From contig CAIXBB010000003.1 in the NCBI GenBank assembly GCA_903917565.1, positions 26,569-90,568 on the forward strand: DNA of 64,000 bases, given 5' to 3'. Below, one piece after another: positions 50,031-59,611 of the stretch. Source of the stretch: an uncultured cyanobacterium. Its GTDB lineage: Bacteria; Cyanobacteriota; Cyanobacteriia; PCC-6307; Cyanobiaceae. Every line of letters begins with the position of its first letter. Positions within the stretch are counted from its first letter, which is position 1. The notes under the pieces were generated by a model that did not search any database, was not told where the DNA came from, and was given only the letters and a program-made list of their open reading frames with translations. Position numbers and translations under genes: made by a program.

Positions 50031-50876
50031 TCAGGACCCCTTGTCTTCGGTGGCGAGGTTGGTGAGGGGGTAGGCGCCGAAGAGGGCCAGATGCTCACAG
50101 AGGGGGGTGAGATCGGCGATGGCCCCCTCCAGGGGAGCGGCACCCTCGGGAAGTTCGAGATCGACGAAGAAGATGTATTCGCCCATTTCCCGCTTCGAGG
50201 GGCGCGACTCGATGCGCGTCATGTTCAACCCCTGCCTGGCGAAGCAGCCCAGGGACTCCAGCAGGGCGCCGGGGCGGTTGGAGTGGAGCGAGAAAGCCAG
50301 GCTGGCATGGGGACCCCGGTGGGAACGTTCCCCACGGCGGAGCAGCAGGAACCGGGTGCAATTGCCGGCCACATCGTTGATCGGGTAGGCCAGCACCGCG
50401 AGGCCATGCTCGGCGGCGGCCTCCAACGAGGCGATGGCGCCCCGGAAGCGGCTGCCCCGCACCAGCCTGGCCGCCTCGGCTGTGGAGCTGGTGGGCAACT
50501 GCAGGGCCTGGGACAGCTGTTCCCCCAGCCAAAGACTGCACTGGGCCAGGGCCTGGGGGTGGGAGAGCACCTCGCTGATGGCCTCCAGCGGACCACTGCC
50601 CACCAGGGCATGGCGGATGGGCAGCACCAGGGCCCGGGCCACCGCCAGGTCCGGGTGCTCCCAGAGGGCATCGAGGCAGCTGGTGACCCCACCCTCCACG
50701 GAGTTCTCCACCGGAACCACCGCCAGGTCGCAATCACCGTCGGCCAGGGCCCGGATCACGGCGCGGATGCCCTGCTGGGGCACGAAGTCCACACCGTCCA
50801 GGCCCTCCAGGCCCGCCAATCGCTGCGCCGCCTGCTCACCGTAGGTGCCAACGGGACCGAGAAAGGCGAGACGCAT
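50031..50876 (-). CDS. pheA: Prephenate dehydratase
   Basis: A 281-residue enzyme for phenylalanine synthesis (prephenate to phenylpyruvate). The start [40 protein letters not shown] and the active-site NDVAGNCTRFLLL motif (TRF) are present, followed by a C-terminal ACT domain with the ESRP effector motif (MTRIESRPSK), so feedback by phenylalanine is expected. There is no chorismate mutase domain. A TTG/ATG 36 bp upstream (50912) is less likely. It is convergent with the methyltransferase gene. Confidence 0.95.
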   Translation of the reverse strand: MRLAFLGPVGTYGEQAAQRLAGLEGLDGVDFVPQQGIRAVIRALADGDCDLAVVPVENSVEGGVTSCLDALWEHPDLAVARALVLPIRHALVGSGPLEAISEVLSHPQALAQCSLWLGEQLSQALQLPTSSTAEAARLVRGSRFRGAIASLEAAAEHGLAVLAYPINDVAGNCTRFLLLRRGERSHRGPHASLAFSLHSNRPGALLESLGCFARQGLNMTRIESRPSKREMGEYIFFVDLELPEGAAPLEGAIADLTPLCEHLALFGAYPLTNLATEDKGS

Positions 50877-50910
50877 GGCGGGGGGACGGTCTGAGGTGAT
50901 CGGTAAGATC

Positions 50911-50934
50911 ATGGCCTGCCGGTCCGCAGGCCAT
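50911..50934. promoter_or_regulatory. Inverted repeat over the start codon of the DUF1997 gene
   Basis: ATGGCCTGC (50911-50919) and GCAGGCCAT (50926-50934) form a perfect 9-bp inverted repeat around CGGTCC. The right arm includes the first two bases of the DUF1997 start codon (50933). In an RNA the stem would bury that ATG. TAAGAT at 50904-50909 could be a -10 box; if so, transcription would start inside the left arm and the hairpin would not form. Confidence 0.45.
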
Positions 50935-51445
50935 GTCCCTGGCCTTCAGCGCCAGCCAGCAACTCGATCTTCCGGTGGCCAGCGAAGCGGATCGCTTGCC
51001 CGCCTATCTGGATGACGAGCAGCGGGTGGTGGAGGCGCTGCTCGACCCCAACCAGCTCGAGCCCCTCGGCCCTGGCCGCTACCGCTACACGGTGAGCCAG
51101 GTGAAGGTGTTCCAGCTGAAGATCCAGCCGGTGGTGGAGTTGCAGGTCGCACGTCGCAACGGTCGGCTGGAACTGGAGGCCCTCGACTGCCAGCTGGAGG
51201 GACTGGGACTGGTGGAGGATTTTCGCCTCGGCCTCTGCTCCTGGCTCGCCGCGGCCGATGGCGGCCTGACGGGCGAGGCCAGCCTGTCGGTGACGGTGAG
51301 CCGCCCCACCCTGCTGCAGCTGATCCCCCCCAAGGTGCTGGAGGCCACCGGCCGCTCGGTGCTCGGCGGCATCCTGCTTGGCATCAGGACCCGGGTGAGC
51401 CAGCAGCTGCTGGGGGACTTCCAGCGCTGGTGCCGATCGAGCTGA
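50933..51445 (+). CDS. DUF1997 family protein
   Basis: A 170-residue protein typical of cyanobacteria and plants: [41 protein letters not shown] and the C-terminal [21 protein letters not shown]. The fold resembles START/SRPBCC-type cavities in my reading, but no function is established. The gene diverges from pheA (56 bp apart) and its 3' end overlaps the convergent rnhB reading frame by 62 bp. Confidence 0.8.
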   Translation: MSLAFSASQQLDLPVASEADRLPAYLDDEQRVVEALLDPNQLEPLGPGRYRYTVSQVKVFQLKIQPVVELQVARRNGRLELEALDCQLEGLGLVEDFRLGLCSWLAAADGGLTGEASLSVTVSRPTLLQLIPPKVLEATGRSVLGGILLGIRTRVSQQLLGDFQRWCRSS

Positions 51446-52070
51446 GAAAGCTGCGGCGGTGCAGGGGGGTGGGTCCGAGCCTCAGGATCGCTTCCCGGTG
51501 CTGGGGCGTCCCGTAGCCGGCGTGGCGCTCCAGTCCGTAGCCGGGATAGCGCCGGGCCAGGCGCCCCAGCAGGGCATCCCGTTCCTGCTTGGCCAGCACG
51601 CTGGCGGCGGCGATCGCAGCGCAGCGGCCATCACCCCCCACCAGGGTGGACTGGGGCCCGGGCCATTCCCGCAGTGGCAGCACTCCATCCACCAGCAGCA
51701 TCAGGGGCGGCCGGGACAGCCGTTGCAGCGCCCGCAGCATCGCCCATTCCGTGGCCAGTCGCAGCCCCCAGCGATCGATTTCGCTGGCGCTCGCCTGTCC
51801 CAGGGCCCAGGCCAGGGCGGCCTGTCGCAGCAGGGGGACCAGGGCCAGCCGGCGCCTGGCCGTCAGGCGCTTGCTGTCGTTGAGACCCGCCGCCACCAGG
51901 GGGCCGAGGGCAGTGGACGGCAGCACCACGGCCGCCGCGAACACCGGCCCGAACAGGCTGCCCCGGCCGACCTCATCCACCCCGGCGCAACAGGAAGGAT
52001 CGAGTCCTCCCCATTCCGGGGCGTCGGATCGCCCGAGGGCATTGGGGCCGCCCCGATCAGCCCGCAGCAG
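51384..52070 (-). CDS. rnhB: Ribonuclease HII, start codon unresolved
   Basis: Removes RNA from RNA-DNA hybrids and misincorporated ribonucleotides. The metal-binding start of the fold is [20 protein letters not shown] (Asp and Glu of DEVGRG), then [12 protein letters not shown] and [12 protein letters not shown]; the C-terminus has HRRSFL. No ATG, GTG or TTG lies in frame between the rne coding region and the DEVGRG motif except the GTG encoding its valine, which would remove the first beta strand. CTG at 52070 or 52067, overlapping the rne stop, gives about 228 residues and is the only sensible start. The last 19 residues overlap the convergent DUF1997 gene. Confidence 0.8.
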   Translation of the reverse strand: MLRADRGGPNALGRSDAPEWGGLDPSCCAGVDEVGRGSLFGPVFAAAVVLPSTALGPLVAAGLNDSKRLTARRRLALVPLLRQAALAWALGQASASEIDRWGLRLATEWAMLRALQRLSRPPLMLLVDGVLPLREWPGPQSTLVGGDGRCAAIAAASVLAKQERDALLGRLARRYPGYGLERHAGYGTPQHREAILRLGPTPLHRRSFLSSIGTSAGSPPAAAGSPGS

Positions 52071-54057
52071 AGGAGCGGCGCCGACGACGACGCGGTTCGC
52101 CTGCCTCCCCTGGACCCGCCTCGGCCACAGGCACCGCTGCGGCGGCGGCCGCCGGTGCGGACCTGACGGGGGAGCGGCGGCTGGGCAGCGCCACGCTGAC
52201 GATCTCGGACTGGGCAGGGGCGTCCTCGGGTTCGAACGGGGCCGGAGTGATCTCCAGGATGGGAACCACGTCGTGGTGATCCTGGGCCTCGGAGGCGTCG
52301 GAGACCTCAAAGACTTCGAAGGCCTCTGGGGCTTCGGCCGTGCCGTTGCGCCCCTCGCCGCTCCTGCCGCGGCGACGGCGACGGGTGCCGCTGGCGGCCA
52401 GCTGCTGGCGGGCTTCCTCGATCACAGCCTCCGGATCCGCATCGGGACGAATCACGCGCACCATCAGGCTTTCCCCGGTGGGGACCGGATCCAGCAGCAG
52501 TGCAGGGCTCAGGCCCATCCAGCCGTAGACCAGCTCCTGCTCCGCGTCCATCGGCACGGCCAGCACCTCAGGTTCCTGGCGGCGCTGGGGGGCATCGGTG
52601 GCGGGGATGCTCTCCTGGGAGGGAGCCACGGCGGCGATGCCATGGCTCCCTCCCTCGGAGAACCCACTCGCCGCAGGGGCCTCGGCATCGGAGCCCCTGC
52701 CGCCTCGACCGCCGCGCCGCCGACGGCTGCTGCCTCCCCCCTCACCTCCCCCGTTGGCGGGGCTGGCCACTTCGGCCCGGGCTGAGGCCGCCGAACGCAC
52801 CAGGCCGGAGACCGTGGCCAGGGGCTGGAGGGTGTCCTTACCGGGGAGCACGGCCACATGCCCGAGGCCCCCACAGCTGGGGCAGGCGCGGCCGAACAGC
52901 TCATAGATGTTCTGACCCTGGCGTTTGCGGGTCAACTCCACCAGGCCGAGCTCGGTGAGCTGGGCGATCTGAGGACGGGCCGTGTCGTCCCGGGACGCCT
53001 GGGTGAAATGCTCAAGTAACTGCAGCTGGTCGCGTCGGGACTCCATGTCGATGAAGTCGATGATCACGACACCGCCGATGTTGCGCAGCTTCAGCTGGCG
53101 GGCGATCTCCACCGCCGCTTCGCAGTTGGTCCACAGCACCGTCTCACGGGCGTTGGCCGAGCGGGTGAAAGATCCGGAGTTGACGTCAATGACCGTCAGA
53201 GCCTCGGTGGGCTCGATGATCACGTACCCGCCGGAGGGGAGATCAACCCGGGGCTTGAGGGCATCGCGGATGGCCGCGTTAACCCGGTAGTGCTCCAGGA
53301 TCTCGGTGGATTCGCTGTGAGGCTCCACCAGGAGATTGGCCTGGTCGGAGCCGAGGAACGCATTGACCCGCGCCACGGCATCGGGGCTGTCCACCACCAC
53401 CCGCAGCACATCGGGGCTGTAAAGGTCGCGCAGCACCCGGTGGATGAAATCCTCGTCGCGGTTGAGCAGCACCGGCGGCGACGCCGTCTCGGCGGCCTGC
53501 TGAATCGACTCCCACTGGCGCAGCAGACCCTCGAGGTCGTCGATCAGCATGTCTTCGCTGACGTCCTCGGCCTCGGTGCGGATCAGCAGGCCGGCTCCGG
53601 GGGGCTTGATCAGCACACCAAGGGCCCGCAACCGGTTGCGCTCGTTCTCGCCGTCGATGCGGCGGGAGATATTGACCCCCTGGCCGTGGGGCTGGAGCAC
53701 CAGGAAGCGACCCGGCAGGGAGAGGTTGCCGGTGAGGCGCGGCCCCTTGGTGCCCGTGGGCTCCTTCATCACTTGGACGAGCACCTTCTGCCTGGGCTCG
53801 AGCAGCTCGGTGATGCCGGCGCCACCCTTCTTCAGACGCAGGGGCCCGAGGTCGGTGATGTGGATGAAGCCGTTCTTCTCGCTTTCTCCGATATTGACGA
53901 AAGCCGCATCGATCCCGGGCAACACGTTTTCAACGGTGCCGAGATAGACGTCGCCGATCTGATAGCGACCCTGGGCGACGATCAGTTCATCAACGCGTTC
54001 GTCGTTGAGCACTGCGGCGATCCGCAACTGCTCAGCGATGACGATCTGCTGGGGCAT
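52057..54057 (-). CDS. rne: Ribonuclease E/G
   Basis: A 666-residue endoribonuclease from the ATG at 54057 ([20 protein letters not shown]). The S1 domain is near residues 35-120, the DNase-I-like catalytic site has [11 protein letters not shown] and [12 protein letters not shown], and the Zn-link is CPSCGGLGH. The C-terminal 250 residues are disordered, Arg/Gly/Ala/Pro-rich, and end in [11 protein letters not shown], nearly identical to the short peptide reported to recruit PNPase in cyanobacteria. rnhB follows with overlapping ends, an order common in cyanobacteria. Confidence 0.96.
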   Translation of the reverse strand: MPQQIVIAEQLRIAAVLNDERVDELIVAQGRYQIGDVYLGTVENVLPGIDAAFVNIGESEKNGFIHITDLGPLRLKKGGAGITELLEPRQKVLVQVMKEPTGTKGPRLTGNLSLPGRFLVLQPHGQGVNISRRIDGENERNRLRALGVLIKPPGAGLLIRTEAEDVSEDMLIDDLEGLLRQWESIQQAAETASPPVLLNRDEDFIHRVLRDLYSPDVLRVVVDSPDAVARVNAFLGSDQANLLVEPHSESTEILEHYRVNAAIRDALKPRVDLPSGGYVIIEPTEALTVIDVNSGSFTRSANARETVLWTNCEAAVEIARQLKLRNIGGVVIIDFIDMESRRDQLQLLEHFTQASRDDTARPQIAQLTELGLVELTRKRQGQNIYELFGRACPSCGGLGHVAVLPGKDTLQPLATVSGLVRSAASARAEVASPANGGGEGGGSSRRRRGGRGGRGSDAEAPAASGFSEGGSHGIAAVAPSQESIPATDAPQRRQEPEVLAVPMDAEQELVYGWMGLSPALLLDPVPTGESLMVRVIRPDADPEAVIEEARQQLAASGTRRRRRGRSGEGRNGTAEAPEAFEVFEVSDASEAQDHHDVVPILEITPAPFEPEDAPAQSEIVSVALPSRRSPVRSAPAAAAAAVPVAEAGPGEAGEPRRRRRRSSAAG

Positions 54058-54434
54058 GGAGGAAATGGTGGGCTCAGTGGAGCCCTGCCAAAGGGCGGGT
54101 GGAGGGAAGGAATCGGACGCCGACCGTGGCGGTCGTGCAGCCACAAGAGAGGAACAGTCCAGACCCAGGAAGCAATGGGGTCGGCTGTTGACCTGTTACA
54201 AACCTCTGGAGCCAGGGGCCTGAGGGGAAGCAAAGACGTCGTCGGGCCGGCAGCGTGGCGAAAAGGATGACTTCCCTTCCCGATGCGAAGCAACGAAGAC
54301 CGAACCATGCCGTGTTGACTGAAATCGCGCTTTCGCCGAGGAGCTTCTAGAAAGCATCCCTTTTGCAGAAGCGTCTGGGCGGACGAGGGAGAAGGGAGGG
54401 ATCCCTGCCATTCCTTTGTCCGTCTAGGGCGAAC
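54058..54434 (-). other. Long rne leader region (377 bp)
   Basis: No gene is seen. This is the region upstream of rne and downstream of the radical SAM gene, both leftward. Cyanobacterial rne is known to have a long, autoregulatory 5' UTR, and this stretch could contain one. I find no clear promoter or terminator in it. Confidence 0.4.
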
Positions 54435-57080
54435 TTAGCATGTGTCCAGCCGGAGGCAACGGCGCTGGACCGGCCCCAGCACAAGGGGCTGGCCGAGGGA
54501 CTCGCCCAGCCAGTGGCGCAGGTGCTCGGGCCGCAGACTGCGGCCCTGGGGATCCACGGCGGCCTCCAGATCCAGTACCTGCACGGCTGCCCGCTGACTC
54601 TGGGCCTCCGGCTGCGCTGGGCGGAGGTCGAGCAGGTAGGGGCGGCAGTCCCGCTGACGGGGTCGGCCCTTCTTGTCCTTGTCTTGCCAGGGCAGGGTGG
54701 TGGCGTCCAGCAGGGCGGCGATGGCGGCCGGCCACTGAAGCGACGCCGAAGCCGGCTGATCCGGCGCCGGAAGCAGGGTGATCCGCCAGTGGGCGGCGCG
54801 GATCTGCTGGGCCAGGCCGGGGGTCGCCAGGGGCACCGCCTGCACCGAGAGCAAGGTCAGCTCGGCGCTGAGTTCCTCCTGGAGACGCTGGCGGGCCGAT
54901 TCCGGGTCGATCGGGGCGGCGAAGTCGAGGTCGAGCCACTCTCCCAGACCCTCCACCCCCAGGGGCAGGGGCAGCGCCATCTGCAGCCGCGGCAGGGGGT
55001 GGAATCCGCCCGTGAAACTCACCGGCAGGCCACTGCGCCGCAGGGCGCGCTCCAGCAGCCGCAGGGTGTCGAGATGGCTGATCAGAGCCAGGGACCCGGT
55101 CTTGGCGAACCCGAAGCGAAGCCGGCAGAGGCGCTCACTGGCCGGTGCCCGCGGTGGGATCGGCGGCGGAATCGGGGGGGGCGGGATCACCACGTTGTGG
55201 CCCAGCTCCGGGCCGCAGACGCCGCAGCTGCTGCAGCCATCGAAGGAGCAATCCGGGACCACAGCGGCCGCCAGGGCCCGGCGGAGGTCCTCGGCCAGCC
55301 AGGCCTTGTCGACGCCGGAATCGATGTGGTCCCAGGGGAGGGGCTGGCGGCAGAAGGCCTCAAGGCCGGCGCCGGCGAAGGCCTCCGCCGCGCCCCAGCC
55401 GCCCATCTCCAGGGCGCGGTAGGAGCCCCCCAGGCCGGCGTCCTCGATGGCGCCGGTCCAGGCGGCATGGGTGCGGTCGGCGGACTCGAACCAGGCATCC
55501 AGTCCCGCGCCGGCCCGCCAGGCCGCCTCGATCACCGGCGCCAGCCGCCGATCACCGCGACCCACGAAGTCCTCCACCGCTGAAAGGCGCACGTCGGTGG
55601 TGTTGGTCTTGAGGCCCCGCAGGGGCCGCAGGGCGTCGCGCAGCAACTGCTGCCGGCGCCGGAACTCCGCCGTGGACACGCTGTGCCACTGGAACGGCGT
55701 GTGGGGCTTGGGGGTGAAATTGCTGATCGTCAGGTTGAGCTGCAGCCGGCCCAGATCACGGCACTGCTGCTGCAACCCCCGGCAGGTGTCGACGATGCCG
55801 AGCACATCGGCATCGGTCTCGCCCGGCAGGCCGATCATGAAATAGAGCTTCACCCGGCTGTAGCCGTTCTCCATGGCGGTGCGGATGCCGCGCAGCAGTT
55901 CCGCATCGGTGAGCCCCTTGTTGATGATGTCTCGCAGGCGCTGGGTGCCGGCCTCGGGGGCGAAGGTGAGCCCGGCCCGACGGGTGCCGCCGAGGATGTG
56001 GGCGATGGAGTTGTCGAAGCGGTCGACCCGCTGGCTGGGCAGGGTGAGGCTGACGTTGTGCTCCGCCAGCCGGTTGCGCAGCTCCACCCCCACCGCCGGC
56101 AGGGACAGGTAATCGCTGCAGCTGAGGGACAGCAGGGAGAAATCGCTGTAGCCGGTGCGCAGCATGCCCTCTTCCACCGCCTCGATGACCGCCTCGGGCT
56201 CCACATCCCGGGCCGGGCGCGTCAGCATCCCCGGCTGGCAGAAGCGGCAGCCGCGGGTGCAGCCGCGGCGGATCTCAACGGTGAGACGGTCATGGACCGT
56301 TTCGATGTGGGGAACCAGGCCCATGGCGTAGTGGGGCATGGGGGTGGCGGTGCGCCGCTGGATCCGGGGAGCCAGGCCCGGCTCCAGCGGCAGCAGGCTC
56401 ACGCCATCGGGCCCCAGCCCATAGAGGGAGGGCACGTAGACCCCCGGCACCTCTGCCAAGTCCCGCAGCAGGGCCCGGCGGCCCAGGCCGGCGGCCCGGC
56501 CCTCGGCCACCACCAGGCCGATCTCGGGCAGCAGCTCCTCCCCATCCCCCAGGGCCAGGAAATCGAAGAAAGGCGCGAAGGGTTCGGGATTGCCGGTGGC
56601 GGTGGGCCCGCCGGCGAAGATCAGCGGTGGTGCCGCCGGATCGTCCAGGGGGAGGTTGCCCCGGTCGGCGGCGCGGATCGGGATGCCGGCCAGATCCAGC
56701 ATCTCGAGGATGTTGGTGCCACCGAGTTCGTAGCTGAGGCTGAAGCCGAGGATGTCGAAGGCCGCCAGGGGCCGATGGCTTTCCACCGCGAACAGGGGCG
56801 CGCCCCGCTCCCGCAACCGGGCCGCCAGATCGGGCGCCGGCAGGTAGGCCCGGTCGCAGAGCTGGCCGGGAACAGCGTTGAGGATCGCGTAGAGCAGCAC
56901 GTGACCGAGGTTGCTGGCGCCGACCTCGTAAACCTCCGGATAGGTGAGGGCCCAGCGCACCCTGGCGGCCGACCAGTCCCGGGGCTCCACCCCCCGCTCG
57001 TTGCCCAGATAGCGGGCCGGCCGGGAGATGCTGCTGTCCACCAGCGCGGCGAAGTCGATCGGCGCAACGGTCAAGGCCAT
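54435..57080 (-). CDS. Radical SAM protein fused to DUF2344 domain
   Basis: An 881-residue two-part protein. The first 600 residues are a B12-binding-like/radical SAM module: YPEVYEVGASNLGHVLLYAI, FAGGPTATGNPEPFAPFFDF, and the cluster ligands in EIRRGCTRGCRFCQPGML. A proline-rich linker follows, after a Cys-rich DCSFDGCSSCGVCG segment that may hold another cluster. The C-terminal 230 residues match the DUF2344 family (RLRFGFAKTGSLALISHLDT; GGFHPLPRLQMALPLPLG). The substrate is unknown to me. The family start is the ATG at 57080; the frame remains open to 58283 but only antisense to dapL. Confidence 0.88.
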   Translation of the reverse strand: MALTVAPIDFAALVDSSISRPARYLGNERGVEPRDWSAARVRWALTYPEVYEVGASNLGHVLLYAILNAVPGQLCDRAYLPAPDLAARLRERGAPLFAVESHRPLAAFDILGFSLSYELGGTNILEMLDLAGIPIRAADRGNLPLDDPAAPPLIFAGGPTATGNPEPFAPFFDFLALGDGEELLPEIGLVVAEGRAAGLGRRALLRDLAEVPGVYVPSLYGLGPDGVSLLPLEPGLAPRIQRRTATPMPHYAMGLVPHIETVHDRLTVEIRRGCTRGCRFCQPGMLTRPARDVEPEAVIEAVEEGMLRTGYSDFSLLSLSCSDYLSLPAVGVELRNRLAEHNVSLTLPSQRVDRFDNSIAHILGGTRRAGLTFAPEAGTQRLRDIINKGLTDAELLRGIRTAMENGYSRVKLYFMIGLPGETDADVLGIVDTCRGLQQQCRDLGRLQLNLTISNFTPKPHTPFQWHSVSTAEFRRRQQLLRDALRPLRGLKTNTTDVRLSAVEDFVGRGDRRLAPVIEAAWRAGAGLDAWFESADRTHAAWTGAIEDAGLGGSYRALEMGGWGAAEAFAGAGLEAFCRQPLPWDHIDSGVDKAWLAEDLRRALAAAVVPDCSFDGCSSCGVCGPELGHNVVIPPPPIPPPIPPRAPASERLCRLRFGFAKTGSLALISHLDTLRLLERALRRSGLPVSFTGGFHPLPRLQMALPLPLGVEGLGEWLDLDFAAPIDPESARQRLQEELSAELTLLSVQAVPLATPGLAQQIRAAHWRITLLPAPDQPASASLQWPAAIAALLDATTLPWQDKDKKGRPRQRDCRPYLLDLRPAQPEAQSQRAAVQVLDLEAAVDPQGRSLRPEHLRHWLGESLGQPLVLGPVQRRCLRLDTC

Positions 57081-57173
57081 GGCCTGCGGGCTGGAAACCG
57101 ATGGTAGGCAGGCCGCACCGCGCCATAGGAAGATGCCGCCGGGTCCAGCCGCCGCGCCTTCCGCTTCCCTCCC

Positions 57174-58400
57174 ATGGTTCAGGTCAACGACAGCTACCTC
57201 AAGCTCAAGGCGGGCTATCTGTTTCCCGAGATCGCCCGGCGCGTGAAGGCCTTCAGCGAGACCCATCCCGAGGCTCCCGTGATCCGCCTGGGCATCGGCG
57301 ACGTCACCGAACCCCTGCCGGCGGCCTGCCGGGAGGCGATGAAACAGGCCATCGAGGCCATGGGCACCCGGGAGGGCTTCCACGGCTATGGCCCGGAACA
57401 GGGCTACGCCTGGCTGCGGGAGGCCATCGCCCGCCACGACTTCCAGACCCGCGGCTGCGAGGTGAGCGCCGAGGAGATCTTCATCTCTGACGGCTCCAAG
57501 TGCGACAGCAGCAACATCCTCGACATCCTCGGGGCCGGCAACCGCATCGCCGTCACCGATCCGGTCTACCCGGTGTATGTGGACAGCAACGTGATGGCGG
57601 GCCGCACCGGCGAGTCCGACGCCGGTGGTCGCTACGGGGGCCTCACCTACCTGCCGATCACCGCGGCCAACGGCTTCGTCGCCCCCCTGCCCGAGCAGCC
57701 GGTCGACCTGATCTACCTCTGCTTCCCCAACAATCCCACCGGTGCCGTCGCCACCCGGGAGCAGCTGAAGCAATGGGTGGACTACGCCCTGGCCCACGAC
57801 GCCCTGATCCTGTTCGACGCCGCCTACGAGGCGTTCATCTCCGACCCCGACCTGCCCCACTCCATCTATGAGATCGAGGGAGCGCGCCGCTGCGCGATCG
57901 AGTTCCGCTCCTTCTCCAAGAACGCCGGCTTCACCGGCACCCGCTGCGCCCTCACCGTGGTGCCCCGGGGGCTCACCGGCAGATCGGCCGCCGGCGAGCC
58001 GGTGGAGTTGTGGGGGCTGTGGAACCGGCGCCAGAGCACCAAGTTCAACGGTGTGAGCTACATCGTGCAGCGGGGTGCCGAGGCGGTGTACTCCCCGGAG
58101 GGCCAGGAGCAGGTGCGGGCCCTGGTCGGGTTCTACATGGAGAACGCGGCCATCATCCGTCGCGAACTGTCGGCCGCCGGACTGCACGTGCACGGTGGCC
58201 ACCAGGCCCCGTACGTGTGGATCAAGACCCCCGAGGGGCTGGATTCGTGGGGCTTCTTCGACCACCTGCTCGGCAAGGCCCATGTGGTGGGCACCCCGGG
58301 CAGCGGTTTCGGTGCCGCCGGGGAAGGCTATTTCCGCCTGTCCGCGTTCAACTCCCGGGCCAACGTCGACGAGGCGATGCGCCGCATCCGGGCTCTTTAG
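57174..58400 (+). CDS. dapL: LL-diaminopimelate aminotransferase
   Basis: A 408-residue class I/II PLP aminotransferase that makes LL-diaminopimelate directly from tetrahydrodipicolinate, the shortcut used by cyanobacteria and plants for lysine and peptidoglycan. [20 protein letters not shown] at the start, [28 protein letters not shown] and the PLP lysine in [17 protein letters not shown] are diagnostic. It is divergent from the radical SAM gene by 93 bp and followed by clpS. Confidence 0.96.
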   Translation: MVQVNDSYLKLKAGYLFPEIARRVKAFSETHPEAPVIRLGIGDVTEPLPAACREAMKQAIEAMGTREGFHGYGPEQGYAWLREAIARHDFQTRGCEVSAEEIFISDGSKCDSSNILDILGAGNRIAVTDPVYPVYVDSNVMAGRTGESDAGGRYGGLTYLPITAANGFVAPLPEQPVDLIYLCFPNNPTGAVATREQLKQWVDYALAHDALILFDAAYEAFISDPDLPHSIYEIEGARRCAIEFRSFSKNAGFTGTRCALTVVPRGLTGRSAAGEPVELWGLWNRRQSTKFNGVSYIVQRGAEAVYSPEGQEQVRALVGFYMENAAIIRRELSAAGLHVHGGHQAPYVWIKTPEGLDSWGFFDHLLGKAHVVGTPGSGFGAAGEGYFRLSAFNSRANVDEAMRRIRAL

Positions 58401-58429
58401 AGTTGGGCCCTCTCACGACCGGAGCGGCC

Positions 58430-58762
58430 ATGCCCATGACCATCCCGGCGGCCACCGAAACCCCCACCCGATCGCCGGGGGGCGCCGCCGTGATCGAGAA
58501 GGCGCCGGAGCGAGTACGCAAGACCTCGCCCCGCTACAAGGTGCTGCTTCACAACGACCCGGTGAACAGCATGGAATACGTGGTGAACACCCTGCGCCAG
58601 GTGGTGCCGTCCCTGAGCGAGCAGGATGCCATCGCCGTGATGCTGGAGGCCCACAACACCGGCGTGGGGCTGGTGATCGTCTGCGATCTGGAGCCGGCCG
58701 AGTTCTACAGCGAAACCCTCAAGGCCAAGGGCCTCACCAGCACGATCGAACCGGAGGGCTGA
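58430..58762 (+). CDS. clpS: ATP-dependent Clp protease adaptor ClpS
   Basis: A 110-residue adaptor that delivers N-degron substrates to ClpC/ClpP. A disordered N-terminus of about 30 residues precedes the core YKVLLHNDPVNSMEYVVNTL, with the DPVNS-type binding pocket residues, and ends with VIVCDLEPAEFYSETLKAKG. It is 29 bp after dapL and its TGA is directly followed by the GTG of the CPBP gene. Confidence 0.95.
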   Translation: MPMTIPAATETPTRSPGGAAVIEKAPERVRKTSPRYKVLLHNDPVNSMEYVVNTLRQVVPSLSEQDAIAVMLEAHNTGVGLVIVCDLEPAEFYSETLKAKGLTSTIEPEG

Positions 58763-59611
58763 GTGGCTCGCCACCCCGAGGGGCCGCCGGCAGGGCCCCA
58801 ACCCAGCCACGGACCACGCTGGGCCGGCACCCTCCTGTACGTGCCTGTGCTTTACGGCCTGGGCTGGCTCCTGGTGCGACCCCTGGGCAGCATCGCCCCG
58901 TCCCTGCGCCCGGACCAGGTGGACCTGGCCGGAGCGGTGGTGTCCCTGGTGCTGCTGCTTCTTTCGTTGCCGCTGCGGTTGCGGCGGGCCTGGGGGGTGG
59001 TCCACCCCTGGCGCGCCTTGGGGGTGATGGCCCCACCGGACGCGATCCTGGGGGCCTTCAGCCGTGGGCTGCTGAGGGCGCTGGTGCTGCTGGCCCTGGT
59101 GGTGGGGGCCCTGCTGGTTGGGGGAAGCGCCCGCTGGATCGGCCCTGCCGCCCTCGATGGGGGCGAGATGCTGAACGCCCTCGCCCTTGTGGTGGGGGTG
59201 GGTTTTGCCGAGGAGCTTGTGTTCCGCGGCTGGTTGTGGGGCGAACTGCAACGCCTGGCGCCGCCGCGGGGGGCGCTGCTGCTGCAGGCGGCGATCTTCG
59301 CCCTGGTGCACCCCTGGAGCCGGGCCGGCCTGGTGGGGGCGGTGGGGCTGCTCGGTGGCCTGATCCTGCTGGGGCTGAACCTGGCCCTGCTCCGCCGGGA
59401 CGATGGAGGGGTGCTCTGGGGAGCGATCGGTCTGCACGGCGGCCTCGTGGGGGGCTGGTTCGCCCTGCAAGCGGGCCTGGTGGAACTGCTGCCTCATGCG
59501 CCGTTCTGGCTGGCAGGGCCAGGGGACAGCAACCCCAATCCCATCGGTGGACTGGTGGGGTGGCTCGGGCTGGGGGGGCTGCTTCTGGTGCGGAGGCGAC
59601 AGCGCCTGTGA
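58763..59611 (+). CDS. CPBP family intramembrane metalloprotease
   Basis: A 282-residue membrane protein (GTG start) with about seven hydrophobic segments. The CPBP (Abi) signatures are GFAEELVFRGWLWGEL (EExxxR), FALVHPWSR (FxxxH-like) and GLHGGLVGGWF. Members process prenylated or other membrane proteins, and in cyanobacteria the substrates are unknown. The gene is immediately adjacent to clpS (TGAGTG), so the two are very likely co-translated. Confidence 0.88.
   Translation: MARHPEGPPAGPQPSHGPRWAGTLLYVPVLYGLGWLLVRPLGSIAPSLRPDQVDLAGAVVSLVLLLLSLPLRLRRAWGVVHPWRALGVMAPPDAILGAFSRGLLRALVLLALVVGALLVGGSARWIGPAALDGGEMLNALALVVGVGFAEELVFRGWLWGELQRLAPPRGALLLQAAIFALVHPWSRAGLVGAVGLLGGLILLGLNLALLRRDDGGVLWGAIGLHGGLVGGWFALQAGLVELLPHAPFWLAGPGDSNPNPIGGLVGWLGLGGLLLVRRRQRL

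Noticed and set aside
57081..58283. N-terminal extension of the radical SAM/DUF2344 gene to 1282 residues
   Set aside because: The extra 401 residues are antisense to dapL, which is certain; family homology starts at 57080.
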